Positions 1 through 9,226 of a stretch of DNA of 34,534 nucleotides are shown here, piece by piece. The notes under the pieces were generated by a model. That model was not told where the DNA came from and did no database searches. It saw nothing but the letters and a program-made list of their open reading frames with translations. Position 1 is the stretch's first letter, and every line of letters starts with the position of its first letter. Source of the DNA: RUG626 sp964553775 (GTDB lineage: Bacteria > Bacillota > Clostridia > Oscillospirales > Oscillospiraceae); contig CAZKLU010000013.1 of assembly GCA_964553775.1 (NCBI GenBank), forward strand, positions 1 through 34,534, in the 5' to 3' direction. Made by a program: the position numbers and the translations under genes.

Positions 1-16
1 CTTTAACGCGAGTAGA

Positions 17-43
17 GCCGATACTGAAATTCTCAGTATCGGC
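17..43. other. Perfect 11-bp hairpin at left edge
   Basis: GCCGATACTGA (17-27) and TCAGTATCGGC (33-43) are exact reverse complements around a 5-nt loop. No run of T follows on either strand, so it is a weak candidate for an intrinsic terminator of a gene lying outside the window; an operator or an RNA processing site is equally possible. The rest of 44-213 is A+T-rich and shows no supported gene. Confidence 0.5.
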
Positions 44-213
44 ATTCTTACTTGGCTCAAAAAAATTGTTTCCTATATATAATTATCCTTGCCTTACAAT
101 ACCGCGCTTTCGCTTTTGTGAAAAATGAGGTTTTAAGACGGGATCTGATTTGTTTTACAAATTGAGCCATCTAACCTGTCCGCATAATTTTTTATTTTTT
201 TCTCCTTTCCCTC

Positions 214-242
214 TTGCTTTTTTCATCAAATTTCGCTATAAT
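214..242 (+). promoter_or_regulatory. Sigma-A-type promoter of the NAD(P)HX epimerase gene
   Basis: TTGCTT (214-219) and TATAAT (237-242) are separated by 17 nt and lie 28 nt upstream of the ATG at 271. The -10 box overlaps the longer reading frame that opens at 214, which argues that translation begins at 271 and not at 214. Confidence 0.7.
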
Positions 243-270
243 ATTTTCATTACAGGAAAAGGAGAATGTC

Positions 271-909
271 ATGGCACTCAAATCGAACAGTACCGAGTTT
301 CCGACTGCCGTCTCCGTCTCGCGTATGCGTGAGCTTGATGCTTACACTATAGCGAATTTCACACCGAGCCGTGAGCTTATGAGGCGTGCCGCTGACGGTG
401 TTTTTCAAAATGTCAACTGGAACGGCAAAACCACCGCTATCGTAGTAGGCGGCGGTAATAACGGCGGTGACGGATACGCTCTCGCCTGTATCCTCGCCGA
501 CAGCGGTTTTTCCCCAACAGTCGTTAAAGTTTCCGAAAAGCTTTCTGAGGACGGCGCGTATTACTGCAATCTTGCGCTTTCTAAGGGCGTGCCTGTAGTT
601 TCATTTTCTGATAACTTGCACCTTTCCGGCTATGACATCATAGTTGACTGTATATTCGGAACGGGATTCACAGGCGAACCGAGGGGTTCAGCAGCGGCGG
701 CAATACGCGAAATCAATATTAGCGGAGCATATGTCGTGAGTGTTGATATAAACAGCGGACTCAACGGAGATACCGGAGACGCGGTTCTCGCTGTGAAGTC
801 AAATTTGACTGTCTCAATCGGTTTTTATAAGACAGGACTTTTTATCGGAAAAGCTCCCTCGCTTATTGGCAAGCTTGTAAATGTTGATATAGGGTTAGTT
901 TGTCCATAA
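271..909 (+). CDS. nnrE: NAD(P)H-hydrate epimerase (YjeF_N domain)
   Basis: This 212-aa protein matches the YjeF N-terminal domain family, which epimerises the R form of damaged, hydrated NAD(P)H so that a partner dehydratase can repair it. It carries the glycine-rich loop GGGNNGGDG (residues 60-68), the acidic residue in IIVDCIFGTG (Asp126, metal or catalytic position), and VDINSGLNGDTG (158-169), where the usual VDIPSG proline is Asn. Only the epimerase domain is present; many bacteria fuse it to the ADP-dependent dehydratase NnrD, which must be elsewhere here. The ATG at 271 follows a strong site, GGAAAAGGAG, whereas the in-frame codon at 214 overlaps the promoter. The next gene is 120 nt away, so it is probably monocistronic. 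Confidence 0.87.
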   Translation: MALKSNSTEFPTAVSVSRMRELDAYTIANFTPSRELMRRAADGVFQNVNWNGKTTAIVVGGGNNGGDGYALACILADSGFSPTVVKVSEKLSEDGAYYCNLALSKGVPVVSFSDNLHLSGYDIIVDCIFGTGFTGEPRGSAAAAIREINISGAYVVSVDINSGLNGDTGDAVLAVKSNLTVSIGFYKTGLFIGKAPSLIGKLVNVDIGLVCP

Positions 910-1029
910 ATAATTGACGAAATCTAATTTCTAAACGCAGCATGAAGTAATACGTTATTTTCTGGGCTTTCAGATATTTTGTTTTACAGGTTTTTTGCAT
1001 TTCCTTAGAATTTTGGGAGAATTGATTAT

Positions 1030-2181
1030 ATGAAATTTATCCATCTTTCTGATCTTCACCTCGGCAAACATCTCTGTGAGTACTCTCTTATTGACGATCA
1101 GCGCGACATATTAGACCGTATACTTGAAACGGTAAGAAGCGAAAAACCCGATGCTGTACTTATTGCGGGTGACATTTATGACAGACCGGTTCCTCCAACT
1201 GAGGCGGTGAAGCTTTTTGACTGGTTCCTTGTGGAGCTGTCAAATTGCGGACTTCACGTTTTTGTGATAAGCGGCAACCATGATTCTGCGGAGCGTATTT
1301 CATTCGGTGGAAAGCTTATGGAGCAAAGTCGCGTGCATATCTCGCCGGTCTATACCGGAGAAATCAGTCCTGTAACACTCAGCGATAGCTATGGCAATGT
1401 CAATATTTATATGCTCCCGTTCGTAAAACCGGTCGATGTTCGTTCCTGTTTTCCCAACGCTGAAATCGGATCATACACCGATGCTGTCAAAACAGCGATC
1501 GAAAATATGGACATTGACACATCTGAGCGTAATATCCTGATTGCTCACCAGTTTGTGACCGGTGCAGAACCAACAGAACGTTCAGGTTCCGAGGAAACTA
1601 CATCAGTCGGCGGTCTTGATAATGTTGATGCCTCCGTGTTTGACTGCTTCGACTATGTTGCACTTGGACATATTCACAGGACGCAGAATATCGGTTCCGA
1701 AAGAATACGCTACTGTGGCGCGCCGCTTAAATACGCTATTCTCGAGGTGGGGCAGCAGAAATCGCTTACAGTTGCGGAACTGAAGGAAAAGAATAATCTC
1801 ACCGTTCATGAGGTACCGCTTATTCCGACCAGAGATGTTACCTGTATCCGTGCAGAATTTAACAGCTTAATTTCACCTGATATGTACGGAGATGAATACT
1901 ATCAAAACTCATATGTACACTTCATTATTATAGATAACGATGAAAAAGCAGGTGCCGCCGCAATACTGCGTGACCTCTACCCATGGTTTTTGAGTATGGT
2001 ATACGATAACAAGCATAAACGCTATATTGCAAATTATGACATGGATGTCATTCCTAAAATCAGAACAAATTTAGAGCTTTTCGCTGAGTTTTTTAAGTCG
2101 CGTACAGGTGAGCGAATGTCTTTGGAACAGGAAGAATATATGCGTAAACTCATTGAATCGGCGGAGGAAAGTATACGATGA
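1030..2181 (+). CDS. sbcD: Exonuclease subunit SbcD (Mre11-type)
   Basis: The 383-aa product is the nuclease subunit of the SbcCD complex, which cleaves hairpins and processes double-strand ends in the nucleoid. The calcineurin-like phosphoesterase motifs are in order: DLHLG (Asp8, His10), GDIYDR (47-52), GNHD (82-85), an AHQF segment, and GHIH near residue 215. These residues bind the two Mn ions. The C-terminal part corresponds to the capping domain. It starts at an ATG preceded by TTGGGAGAATT and overlaps sbcC by ATGA, implying translational coupling and equal subunit supply. Length and architecture are normal for Firmicute SbcD. Confidence 0.95.
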   Translation: MKFIHLSDLHLGKHLCEYSLIDDQRDILDRILETVRSEKPDAVLIAGDIYDRPVPPTEAVKLFDWFLVELSNCGLHVFVISGNHDSAERISFGGKLMEQSRVHISPVYTGEISPVTLSDSYGNVNIYMLPFVKPVDVRSCFPNAEIGSYTDAVKTAIENMDIDTSERNILIAHQFVTGAEPTERSGSEETTSVGGLDNVDASVFDCFDYVALGHIHRTQNIGSERIRYCGAPLKYAILEVGQQKSLTVAELKEKNNLTVHEVPLIPTRDVTCIRAEFNSLISPDMYGDEYYQNSYVHFIIIDNDEKAGAAAILRDLYPWFLSMVYDNKHKRYIANYDMDVIPKIRTNLELFAEFFKSRTGERMSLEQEEYMRKLIESAEESIR

Positions 2182-4940
2182 AACCAATTAAACTCGTTAT
2201 GTCAGCGTTTGGACCGTATGTTGACAATACGGAGATAGATTTTGGCACACTCGGCAGCAGCGGTCTGTACCTGATCTGCGGTGACACCGGAGCGGGTAAA
2301 ACAACAATATTTGACGCGATAACCTTTGCACTCTACGGCAAAGCAAGCGGAGGAGTACGGGATGCTAATATGCTCCGCTCAAAATATGCCGAACCCGGAA
2401 CAGAGACTTTCGTTGAACTGACTTTTTCCTACGGCGGAAACGTATATAAAGTCAGACGCAAACCGGAATACGAGCGTGTTAGAACGCGAGGCGAGGGCTT
2501 CACTACTGTTCCGGCAGATGCGGTACTGTACGATGGAGCCGGCAGAGTATTAGCGTCCAGAACGCGGGATGTCAATGTAAAAATTGAGAGTCTTCTTCAT
2601 ATAGGCAAGGAACAGTTCTCCCAGATTGTGATGATAGCGCAGGGAGATTTTCAGCGGCTTCTTCTGGCAAAAACAAATGAGCGTCAGATGATATTCAGAA
2701 AGCTCTTTCAGACACAGGTCTTTGACACAATACAGGAGCAGCTTAAAAATGACTTCTCCGCACTTACCAATGAACGTAATGAGTACATAAGCAGAGTACG
2801 CAGTAACATGAGGTCTATTGATATTCCCGAAGATTCTCCATTTGCGGAAGATGCACAGGCTGTGAAAAATATAACGTGTACGGCTGAGGATGCCATCCAA
2901 ACGCTTCGAAAACTCAGGCGCGGAGATCAGGAGTTGATTGAAAAGTGTGAATCTGAGCTTACCGAAATTGAAGATCAATCAAACGAACTGACCGCAAAGC
3001 TTACTCTCGCAAGGCAGCGCAAGGATCAGGAGAACAAGTTAGCTGAATCAAAATTGCAGCTGCCATTTAAGGAATATCACCTTCAAAAGGCGGAAAATGA
3101 GCTTGAGGTTCAGAAAGAAGAACACAAACGCACCGAGGAGCTTTTGAATAAAATAGCCGTATGCGAAAATATACTTCCGGAATATGACAAACGTGAAGAG
3201 CTGCGTATGGAACGTGACACAAACAATAAAACAATAGACTCTCTCAACGATACAATCGCGACTGTGAAAGAGCGTGTTGAGGATAGACAGGTGTATCTCA
3301 GTCAGCTTATCACGGAACAGGAAGGTCTTGCTGATATTGGCATAGAATTTGAGCGCGTCAGATCCGACAAGGAAAAGGCTGAGAACGTGCAGAAGGAGCT
3401 TTTGAATCTTGAACGCGATTTTGAGGAATGTAAAAAGCTCAATGAGCAAATTCTCAAAGCACAGGATAATTGCAAAGCATTAAAGGAAGATGCTAACAGA
3501 GCAAACGCTGAATACCGCGAAAAATATAACGCCTATTTAATGGAGCAGGCGGGAATCATTGCATCAGAACTAAAGGATGGCGAGCCGTGTCCCGTCTGCG
3601 GTTCTGTTGAACACCCGTGTAAAGCTGTTAAATCCGCTAACGCACCGACTAAGGAGGAACTTGACAAGTGTGAGAGCGATTCTAAGAGTGCCGATAAAAG
3701 GTTCACCGAAGCAAGCGAAAAAGCTATGGAGTTAAATGGCAAACTAACCGAAAAACGTGCTGCTGTCACTGAGAAAAGTAAGAAAATTCTCGGAGCGGAC
3801 GTATCTGCGGAGATTATCGATGAGCGAAAGTCGGAAATCTCTGATAAAATCAAGAGTCTCACCGACAAATTATCCAATTTACAGAACCTTATGAAACGAA
3901 AAAAATACCTCGACGACGAGGTACTGGAGATCGATAACAACCTTAAAAAGCTCCAAAGAGAAATTGAGGACACAGAAAAAAAGATAGCAGAGTTTATCGG
4001 GCAGAATAAACGACTTGAGCAACAGCTTATCGAATATGATGAAAAACTGAGTTTTCCAAGCAAATCGGAAGTAGAGCAAGAGATTGCCGCACTCAGGCAA
4101 GAGAAAAAATCCCTTGACAATGCTCTTGAAAACGCGAGGGAACTTGTTGATAAATGCCGCAGAGAGGTCAGTGAACAGAAAACAATAATCGCTGAGACAG
4201 AAAAAGCTTTGGAGAATCTCCCTGAATCAGATGCCGATAAACTGATTCAGCAGCAGACTGAGCTTAACAGCAGGAAAGAAATGCTTAACAATAAACTACG
4301 CCGTGCCGATATAAGATATGACAGAAACAGGGATATATGTAAGCGTCTTGAAGATGATTCGAAAGTTCTTGCCAGTATGAACAGCAAATTTATATATATT
4401 GAGCCGCTTTGGCGTGTTGCGACTGGCGCAGGAGGCTTAAATGGCAAGGTCAATTTAGAAACTTATATACAAATGACGTATTTTGACCGTGTACTGCGCC
4501 ACGCAAACAGGCGGTTTTTATCAATGACCAACAACCAATATGAACTCCAGAGGCGAAAGAGATTCAGCAATCAATCTCAGTCCGGTTTGGAACTTGATGT
4601 AATTGACCACTTTAACAATTCCGTACGCAATGCTGAAACGCTGTCAGGCGGAGAATCGTTCAAGGCAGCACTGGCTTTGGCTTTGGGGCTATCAGACGAA
4701 ATACAGAGTCGTGCCGGAGGTGTACATCTTGACGCACTTTTTATTGACGAAGGTTTTGGATCTCTTGATGACAGTTCTCTTGAACAGGCGATAAATGTTT
4801 TGTTGGAACTTACTGACGGGAAAAGACTAATTGGCATCATCTCTCACGTTGGCGAACTAAAGCGGCGCATAGGCAAACAAATTCGGGTCACAAAAAATGT
4901 TTCCGGAGGAAGCCGCGTTGATATAGTCACGGATCTGTAA
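2178..4940 (+). CDS. sbcC: SbcC ATPase (Rad50-type SMC-like subunit)
   Basis: The 920-aa protein is the ATP-driven partner of SbcD. The Walker A motif GDTGAGKT lies at residues 35-42. A long charged coiled coil runs from about 190 to 770 and is broken by the zinc-hook motif CPVC (Cys471, Cys474), which dimerises two SbcC arms. The ABC signature LSGGE is at 822-826 and the Walker B/D-loop LFIDEGFGSLD at 854-864. Start is set by the four-base overlap with sbcD. The length is somewhat shorter than E. coli SbcC, as is usual in Firmicutes. No frameshift or missing motif is seen. Confidence 0.95.
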   Translation: MKPIKLVMSAFGPYVDNTEIDFGTLGSSGLYLICGDTGAGKTTIFDAITFALYGKASGGVRDANMLRSKYAEPGTETFVELTFSYGGNVYKVRRKPEYERVRTRGEGFTTVPADAVLYDGAGRVLASRTRDVNVKIESLLHIGKEQFSQIVMIAQGDFQRLLLAKTNERQMIFRKLFQTQVFDTIQEQLKNDFSALTNERNEYISRVRSNMRSIDIPEDSPFAEDAQAVKNITCTAEDAIQTLRKLRRGDQELIEKCESELTEIEDQSNELTAKLTLARQRKDQENKLAESKLQLPFKEYHLQKAENELEVQKEEHKRTEELLNKIAVCENILPEYDKREELRMERDTNNKTIDSLNDTIATVKERVEDRQVYLSQLITEQEGLADIGIEFERVRSDKEKAENVQKELLNLERDFEECKKLNEQILKAQDNCKALKEDANRANAEYREKYNAYLMEQAGIIASELKDGEPCPVCGSVEHPCKAVKSANAPTKEELDKCESDSKSADKRFTEASEKAMELNGKLTEKRAAVTEKSKKILGADVSAEIIDERKSEISDKIKSLTDKLSNLQNLMKRKKYLDDEVLEIDNNLKKLQREIEDTEKKIAEFIGQNKRLEQQLIEYDEKLSFPSKSEVEQEIAALRQEKKSLDNALENARELVDKCRREVSEQKTIIAETEKALENLPESDADKLIQQQTELNSRKEMLNNKLRRADIRYDRNRDICKRLEDDSKVLASMNSKFIYIEPLWRVATGAGGLNGKVNLETYIQMTYFDRVLRHANRRFLSMTNNQYELQRRKRFSNQSQSGLELDVIDHFNNSVRNAETLSGGESFKAALALALGLSDEIQSRAGGVHLDALFIDEGFGSLDDSSLEQAINVLLELTDGKRLIGIISHVGELKRRIGKQIRVTKNVSGGSRVDIVTDL

Positions 4941-5045
4941 TTGCTCTCAATAACAAAAAGATTTTGGCTATGAGGAATTTGTGTCAATCAGTAAATGTCG
5001 GTGCCGCGAACGAGACTGTGAAATACATCGCCTTTCTATAAGTTT

Positions 5046-5095
5046 ACCGCAACTTGCGATTTCAAAAGATTTACTTTCACGAATTTTGACAAATG
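5046..5095. repeat. 50-bp exact copy flanking the gap (left)
   Basis: The 50 bases immediately before the Ns are identical to the 50 bases immediately after them (5196-5245). Exact identity ending precisely at the gap on both sides points to an assembly overlap, not a biological direct repeat. Confidence 0.9.
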
Positions 5096-5195
5096 NNNNN
5101 NNNNNNNNNNNNNNNNNNNNNNNNNNNNNNNNNNNNNNNNNNNNNNNNNNNNNNNNNNNNNNNNNNNNNNNNNNNNNNNNNNNNNNNNNNNNNNN
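5096..5195. other. Scaffold gap, 100 N
   Basis: One hundred consecutive N characters. The round size is a conventional placeholder, so the true distance is unknown and may be zero or negative because the flanks share 50 bases. Confidence 0.98.
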
Positions 5196-5245
5196 ACCGC
5201 AACTTGCGATTTCAAAAGATTTACTTTCACGAATTTTGACAAATG
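5196..5245. repeat. 50-bp exact copy flanking the gap (right)
   Basis: Identical to 5046-5095. See the gap entry: collapsing the two copies would join the flanks without any N. Confidence 0.9.
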
Positions 5246-5297
5246 GTTAAAGGTTCAGAAAATGACGAGTCTATAGATAGCAGCCTTTGCGGAATAA

Positions 5298-5390
5298 TTA
5301 TTTACAAATCAAAAGTATAAGGAATATGACATTTCAGAAAATCTGCCGCAGATGATTTTGTCTGTGGATGCGAAGATAAAATGGGGATAA
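5298..5390 (+). pseudogene. Possible 3' remnant of a decayed gene
   Basis: A 30-codon open stretch ends at TAA 5388-5390, with a protein-like composition including YDISENLPQM and ILSVDAKIKW. It has no plausible start and the frame is closed upstream by TAA 5295-5297. Other short open pieces in different frames occur at 4971-5040 and across the gap flanks, as expected for a frameshifted fossil. I do not recognise the family, and chance cannot be excluded. Confidence 0.25.
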
Positions 5391-5394
5391 CAGT

Positions 5395-6762
5395 ATGACT
5401 AACTACCGCACAGAACATGATACACTGGGAGATGTCCGCGTTCCCAGTACCTGCTTTTGGGGCGCACAGACGCAACGGAGCTTAGAGAATTTCGCAATCG
5501 GTACGGAGAAAATGCCAACCGAAATTATTGATGCTTTTGCTTTGCTTAAATCAGCCGCCGCAACAGCCAATTTCCGGCTCGGTTTTCTTGACAAAGGCAG
5601 GGAAAACGCAATTACATCCGCTGCCGCTGATATTCTCGAAGGCAAGTACCCCGACGAGTTCCCGCTCAAGGTCTGGCAAACGGGCAGCGGAACTCAGACA
5701 AATATGAATATGAACGAGGTTATCGCGCATATAGCGGAAAAGGATTTTCCGGACATCAAAGTCCACCCAAACGACCATGTCAATATGTCGCAAAGCTCCA
5801 ATGACACGTTTCCAACGGCTCTGCATATTGCCTGCGTGTTGACCGTGAGGAACCATCTTATTCCCGCTATTGCTCATATTATAGATACAATGAAGCGTCT
5901 TGAGAACGAAAACCGCGATGTTGTTAAAATAGGTCGTACACATCTTCAGGATGCGGTTCCACTGCGCCTGTCACAGGAAATCTCCGGCTGGCGCGTCATG
6001 TGTGAAAAAAGTCTTGAAATGATAGAATCAGCGGTTGAGCATGTAAGATACCTCGCTATAGGCGGTACGGCTGTCGGTACGGGACTTAACTGCCCCGGAG
6101 AATTTGCCGAATTTTGTTGTGAAATTATATCAGAAATGACTGGCGAGAAGTTCTTTTCAGAGCCGAACAAATTTCACGCCCTGACATCGAAGGACGCTTG
6201 TGTATTTCTACATGGCGCGTTAAAGGCTTACGCGGCGAATATGATGAAGGCAGCAAATGATGTCCGTTGGCTTTCGAGCGGTCCGCGCTGTGGAATTGGG
6301 GAACTTCACATTCCTGAAAACGAGCCTGGCAGCTCAATCATGCCGGGAAAGGTGAACCCAACGCAGTGTGAGGCGGTGACAATGGTTGCTGTTCAGGTGT
6401 TTGGCAACGACACCGCTGTTGGCTTTGCCGCGTCTCAGGGAAACTTTGAACTTAACGTCTTCATGCCTGTTATCGCGTATAATATGCTGCAGTCAATAAA
6501 GCTTCTGACTGACGCAACAGAATCATTTGACAAAAACTGCCTTGCCGGACTTACGGCGAACAGGGAGCGTATACGCGAAAATCTTAATAAGTCTCTGATG
6601 CTTGCGACTTGTCTGACACCGCTCATCGGTTATGACAGAGCCGCCGAAGCCGCAAGAAAGGCGCACACAGAGGGTACAACGCTTCGTGAAGCGGTTCTTG
6701 CTCTTAATCTTATGGACGGCGAAACATTCGACAGAGCCGTGGATCCCGAAAAAATGGTGTAG
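5395..6762 (+). CDS. fumC: Class II fumarate hydratase
   Basis: The 455-aa enzyme interconverts fumarate and malate in the cytoplasm without an Fe-S cluster. Signature blocks are present: TGSGTQTNMN near 96-105, HPNDHVNMSQSSNDTFP (124-140), GRTHLQDA with the catalytic His183, and the mobile-loop signature GSSIMPGKVNP (312-322). The length is typical for the family. It starts at an ATG preceded by a modest GGGGAT site. It stands alone in the + direction, with two hairpins of a recurrent type behind it. Many Clostridia carry the oxygen-sensitive class I enzyme instead or in addition. Aspartase and adenylosuccinate lyase are relatives, but the HPND and GRTHLQDA blocks point to fumarase. Confidence 0.95.
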   Translation: MTNYRTEHDTLGDVRVPSTCFWGAQTQRSLENFAIGTEKMPTEIIDAFALLKSAAATANFRLGFLDKGRENAITSAAADILEGKYPDEFPLKVWQTGSGTQTNMNMNEVIAHIAEKDFPDIKVHPNDHVNMSQSSNDTFPTALHIACVLTVRNHLIPAIAHIIDTMKRLENENRDVVKIGRTHLQDAVPLRLSQEISGWRVMCEKSLEMIESAVEHVRYLAIGGTAVGTGLNCPGEFAEFCCEIISEMTGEKFFSEPNKFHALTSKDACVFLHGALKAYAANMMKAANDVRWLSSGPRCGIGELHIPENEPGSSIMPGKVNPTQCEAVTMVAVQVFGNDTAVGFAASQGNFELNVFMPVIAYNMLQSIKLLTDATESFDKNCLAGLTANRERIRENLNKSLMLATCLTPLIGYDRAAEAARKAHTEGTTLREAVLALNLMDGETFDRAVDPEKMV

Positions 6763-7298
6763 CAGAGAGGTATTATACTCGAAACCGAAAAGAATTGTGG
6801 TTTTGAAGATTTCACGGTTATTTTTGTGAACGAATAAACTGTACGAATGAATAAACTTAAAAGTATAGCAAATATAGATTAAGGTTTATACCTCTATGTT
6901 TACGGGCTTTACTTTGATAGATGAAAAACTTAGCTGTAGTGATAGGGCATTTTTCAGAGATTTGCCCGATTTATTCATCAGAAAAAGCACCGGGGTGCTT
7001 TATGCTCGAAGCCGAAAATATTTTCGGCTTCGATTTTTTATGGAAATTGGGTCAATTACATATTCTATTTGATTAAAATTTCAGGCATATCCTGTAATGA
7101 TCATAACGCTCTCCGTAAAAAACTGCGGTCGGTTATCTTTTAATAAAGATAATACGAAGAACAGGAAATTCAGAATTTTACGGGCTTCAGGGTATTTCGT
7201 TTTGTAAATTGCTTCTCCGCATAATGACGTTTTACGCCGCACGAATGGCTTGCCGGAAAATTGCGGATTTGCGGGTGTGGTTCACGGATTTTAGTTTA
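6763..7298. other. fumC-MATE convergent spacer
   Basis: This 536-nt stretch lies between converging genes and has no supported ORF. It contains a hairpin at 6780-6805 (CGAAACC/GGTTTTG, one G-U pair), a weak GGGCA/TGCCC hairpin near 6946-6967, the strong terminator at 7007-7040, and an 8-bp hairpin TTATCTTT/AAAGATAA (7133-7140/7145-7152) without a T run. The first and third share the core TTATRCTCGAARCCGAAA with elements downstream of secG. Confidence 0.6.
7007..7040 (+). terminator. Strong intrinsic terminator behind fumC
   Basis: CGAAGCCGAAAAT (7007-7019) is followed directly by its exact reverse complement (7020-7032) and then ATTTTTTA. A second small hairpin, AAAGCACC/GGTGCTTT (6984-7001), sits just before it. 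It is 245 nt past the fumC stop, so the fumC transcript would have a long 3' tail. Confidence 0.8.
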
Positions 7299-8663
7299 TC
7301 AATTATCCTTCGTTATCTGCAAATTGTTTTTTCCCATCTTCTTATTCAGATGTATAAAATATAACACATTCAGCAAAATTCCAAATGCCGTTGCACAAGG
7401 AGCGGCAAGACCAATATATGTTAGGCTGGCATTTTCCTGTATGCTCATTATGTATGACATAGGCAGTCTCACAAGAAAAGTTTGTGCAAGTCCTTGAAGC
7501 ATTACAAATACTGTTTGGCTATGCCCGTTGAAATAACCGACAAAGCTAAAAAGAATGCTTGTGACGATTGCTTCAGGCGCGAAGCCGAGAAGATACTCCG
7601 CTGATTTTGAGATAACCGCACTGTCCGTTGAAAAAATGCTCGAAACCAAATCGCCTTTGAATACTATCAGCAGTGCCATACACAGTCCTGCAAGGCAGCC
7701 AATTCCCATACCCGTAAACATAGCCTTTTTTGCCCGTTTTTCCTGACCTGCGCCCACGTTCTGCGCGACAAATGCCGCCATTGATTGCATCAGCGCAGAG
7801 GGAACGAGCAGAATGAAATTCACGAGCTTATTTGCAACTCCATACCCTGACGACGCATCAAGACCGAGATTGTTTATAAACGCGCAGAGAGCCAGAAAAG
7901 ATAATTGCGTCAGGATCTCCTGAAACGCAATAGGTGCGCCAACCTTTATAAATGCCTTTACCTCATAATTTAACCGGATATTACGCAGCGACATGGAAAA
8001 CGGCGGATTGCTTCTACAGATAATTACCACGGAAAGTAAAACACTGACCGCCTGAGCAGCAACTGTGGCTATGGCGGCACCCGCAGCATCCATTTTGAAT
8101 ACCGCTACCAGAAGCAAATCTCCGATGATATTGATAACACACGCGATTCCCACAAAAATGAGAGGCATACGCGAATCACCAAGACCGCGTGATACGCCGC
8201 TGATAACATTGTATCCAACGATGAAGAAAATTCCGCCACCGCAAATTCTCACATATTGCACCGTCTGGTCAAGTGCTTCCTCCGGTGCCTGCATCAAAAC
8301 AGCAAACGGTCTGGCAAAAATCAGCATAATTGGTACAAGCGCAACGCACAACACCGCAAAAAAGCATATCGCGCCGCCCACAACATCTGACAGCTTTTCC
8401 GGCTTTCCCTGACCGAGATAGTATCCCATCCGCACAGTAAGACCGGTTGTCAATGCGGTAATGGTAAATACGACCATATTCACAATACTGCTCCCGGTTG
8501 AGACACCGGAAATACCGGCTGTCGAACCAAAATGCCCAACTACCATAATATCAACCGCGCCATACATTGCCTGAAGCACCAGTGCGCCGAACATCGGCAC
8601 CATAAATTGCAGCAGTTTACCGACAATGCTGCCTTGCGTCAAATCGTTTTTGCTGTTATCCAT
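7299..8663 (-). CDS. MATE family multidrug/cation efflux protein
   Basis: The 454-aa protein has about twelve hydrophobic segments and the internal two-fold repeat of MATE antiporters, which use a Na+ or H+ gradient to expel cationic drugs or metabolites. The N-terminus (LTQGSIVGKLLQFMVPMF) and the following VDIMVVGHFG segment are typical of the Clostridial MatE branch. The ATG at 8663 has an excellent AAGGAGGAATATTT site. It is monocistronic, with its own promoter at 8721-8749, and converges on fumC. Substrate cannot be told from sequence. Confidence 0.92.
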   Translation of the reverse strand: MDNSKNDLTQGSIVGKLLQFMVPMFGALVLQAMYGAVDIMVVGHFGSTAGISGVSTGSSIVNMVVFTITALTTGLTVRMGYYLGQGKPEKLSDVVGGAICFFAVLCVALVPIMLIFARPFAVLMQAPEEALDQTVQYVRICGGGIFFIVGYNVISGVSRGLGDSRMPLIFVGIACVINIIGDLLLVAVFKMDAAGAAIATVAAQAVSVLLSVVIICRSNPPFSMSLRNIRLNYEVKAFIKVGAPIAFQEILTQLSFLALCAFINNLGLDASSGYGVANKLVNFILLVPSALMQSMAAFVAQNVGAGQEKRAKKAMFTGMGIGCLAGLCMALLIVFKGDLVSSIFSTDSAVISKSAEYLLGFAPEAIVTSILFSFVGYFNGHSQTVFVMLQGLAQTFLVRLPMSYIMSIQENASLTYIGLAAPCATAFGILLNVLYFIHLNKKMGKNNLQITKDN

Positions 8664-8720
8664 AAATATTCCTCCTTGCGTAAAGCTCTATTATTTAAGC
8701 TGACGAGATTTCCTACTTTG

Positions 8721-8749
8721 AGTTTAAAACTGTACAGTGCCATTCTCAA
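8721..8749 (-). promoter_or_regulatory. Probable promoter of the MATE gene
   Basis: On the minus strand TTGAGA (8749-8744) and TAAACT (8726-8721) are separated by 17 nt, 58 nt upstream of the start codon. The -10 box is imperfect. The spacer contains the palindrome CTGTACAG. Confidence 0.45.
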
Positions 8750-8885
8750 CGAACGGCGGATTTACATATTCTGACATAGAACCTCTTCAGCTTTGAGTAC
8801 CGCTTCGCTCAGCAAGGCAAGTCCTGTGGCGAGCAAAACAGTAACGAGCAACAATAAAAAATAATCCAAGTTCTCAAAAAAACAC

Positions 8886-8914
8886 TTGCATTTCCAATGA
8901 ACCTATGGTACAAT
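8886..8914 (+). promoter_or_regulatory. Promoter of secG
   Basis: TTGCAT (8886-8891), 17-nt spacer, TACAAT (8909-8914). It lies about 40 nt before the secG start, and its -35 box is identical to the one used for ferritin. Confidence 0.75.
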
Positions 8915-8953
8915 AAAAATCACGGTTAAATAACAAAGAAAGGATTGATATTT

Positions 8954-9184
8954 TTGCTCCAGATAATATTGACGGTTATACAGTTAATTTCTTGTATTGC
9001 CATCGTGGTCATTGTTCTTTTCCAAAGCGGCAAGAGTGCCGGTCTTTCCGGTGCGTTTGGCGGAAACAGTGACTCATTCTTAGCGAAAAACAAGGCTAAA
9101 GCTCTTGACGCAAGACTTGCGCGTATCACCAAATGGGTTGCCGCCGTATTCGCTCTTTTGACACTTGTTTTGAACTTCGTATAA
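8954..9184 (+). CDS. secG: Preprotein translocase subunit SecG
   Basis: This 76-aa membrane protein is the accessory SecG subunit of the SecYEG channel. It has two transmembrane helices (about residues 2-20 and 53-74) joined by the conserved cytoplasmic loop with LFQSGKSAGLSGAFGG. I place the start at TTG 8954, 9 nt after AAGAAAGGA; the upstream in-frame TTG at 8945 abuts the ribosome binding site and is unlikely. In many Firmicutes secG is followed by rnr and smpB; here it is alone and ends at a hairpin terminator. Confidence 0.9.
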   Translation: MLQIILTVIQLISCIAIVVIVLFQSGKSAGLSGAFGGNSDSFLAKNKAKALDARLARITKWVAAVFALLTLVLNFV

Positions 9185-9226
9185 TAACGCGAAGCTCATT
9201 ACAAACTCATCATCGTTCCGCAGTCG

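Larger units (their letters stand above)
4941..5394. other. sbcC-fumC spacer with scaffold gap
   Basis: This stretch contains no intact gene. Its centre is a 100-N gap. The flanking sequence contains short translatable pieces in different frames that look like a decayed reading frame, listed separately. No convincing terminator for sbcC or promoter for fumC can be read; fumC may depend on sequence hidden in the gap or on a weak signal. Confidence 0.6.

Noticed and set aside
3048..4453. Minus-strand ORFs opposite sbcC
   Set aside because: They are Ser/Leu/Phe-rich shadows of the coiled-coil coding sequence.
5046..5245. Direct repeats of an insertion or integration event
   Set aside because: Exact 50-mer copies ending precisely at an N run are better explained by assembly overlap.
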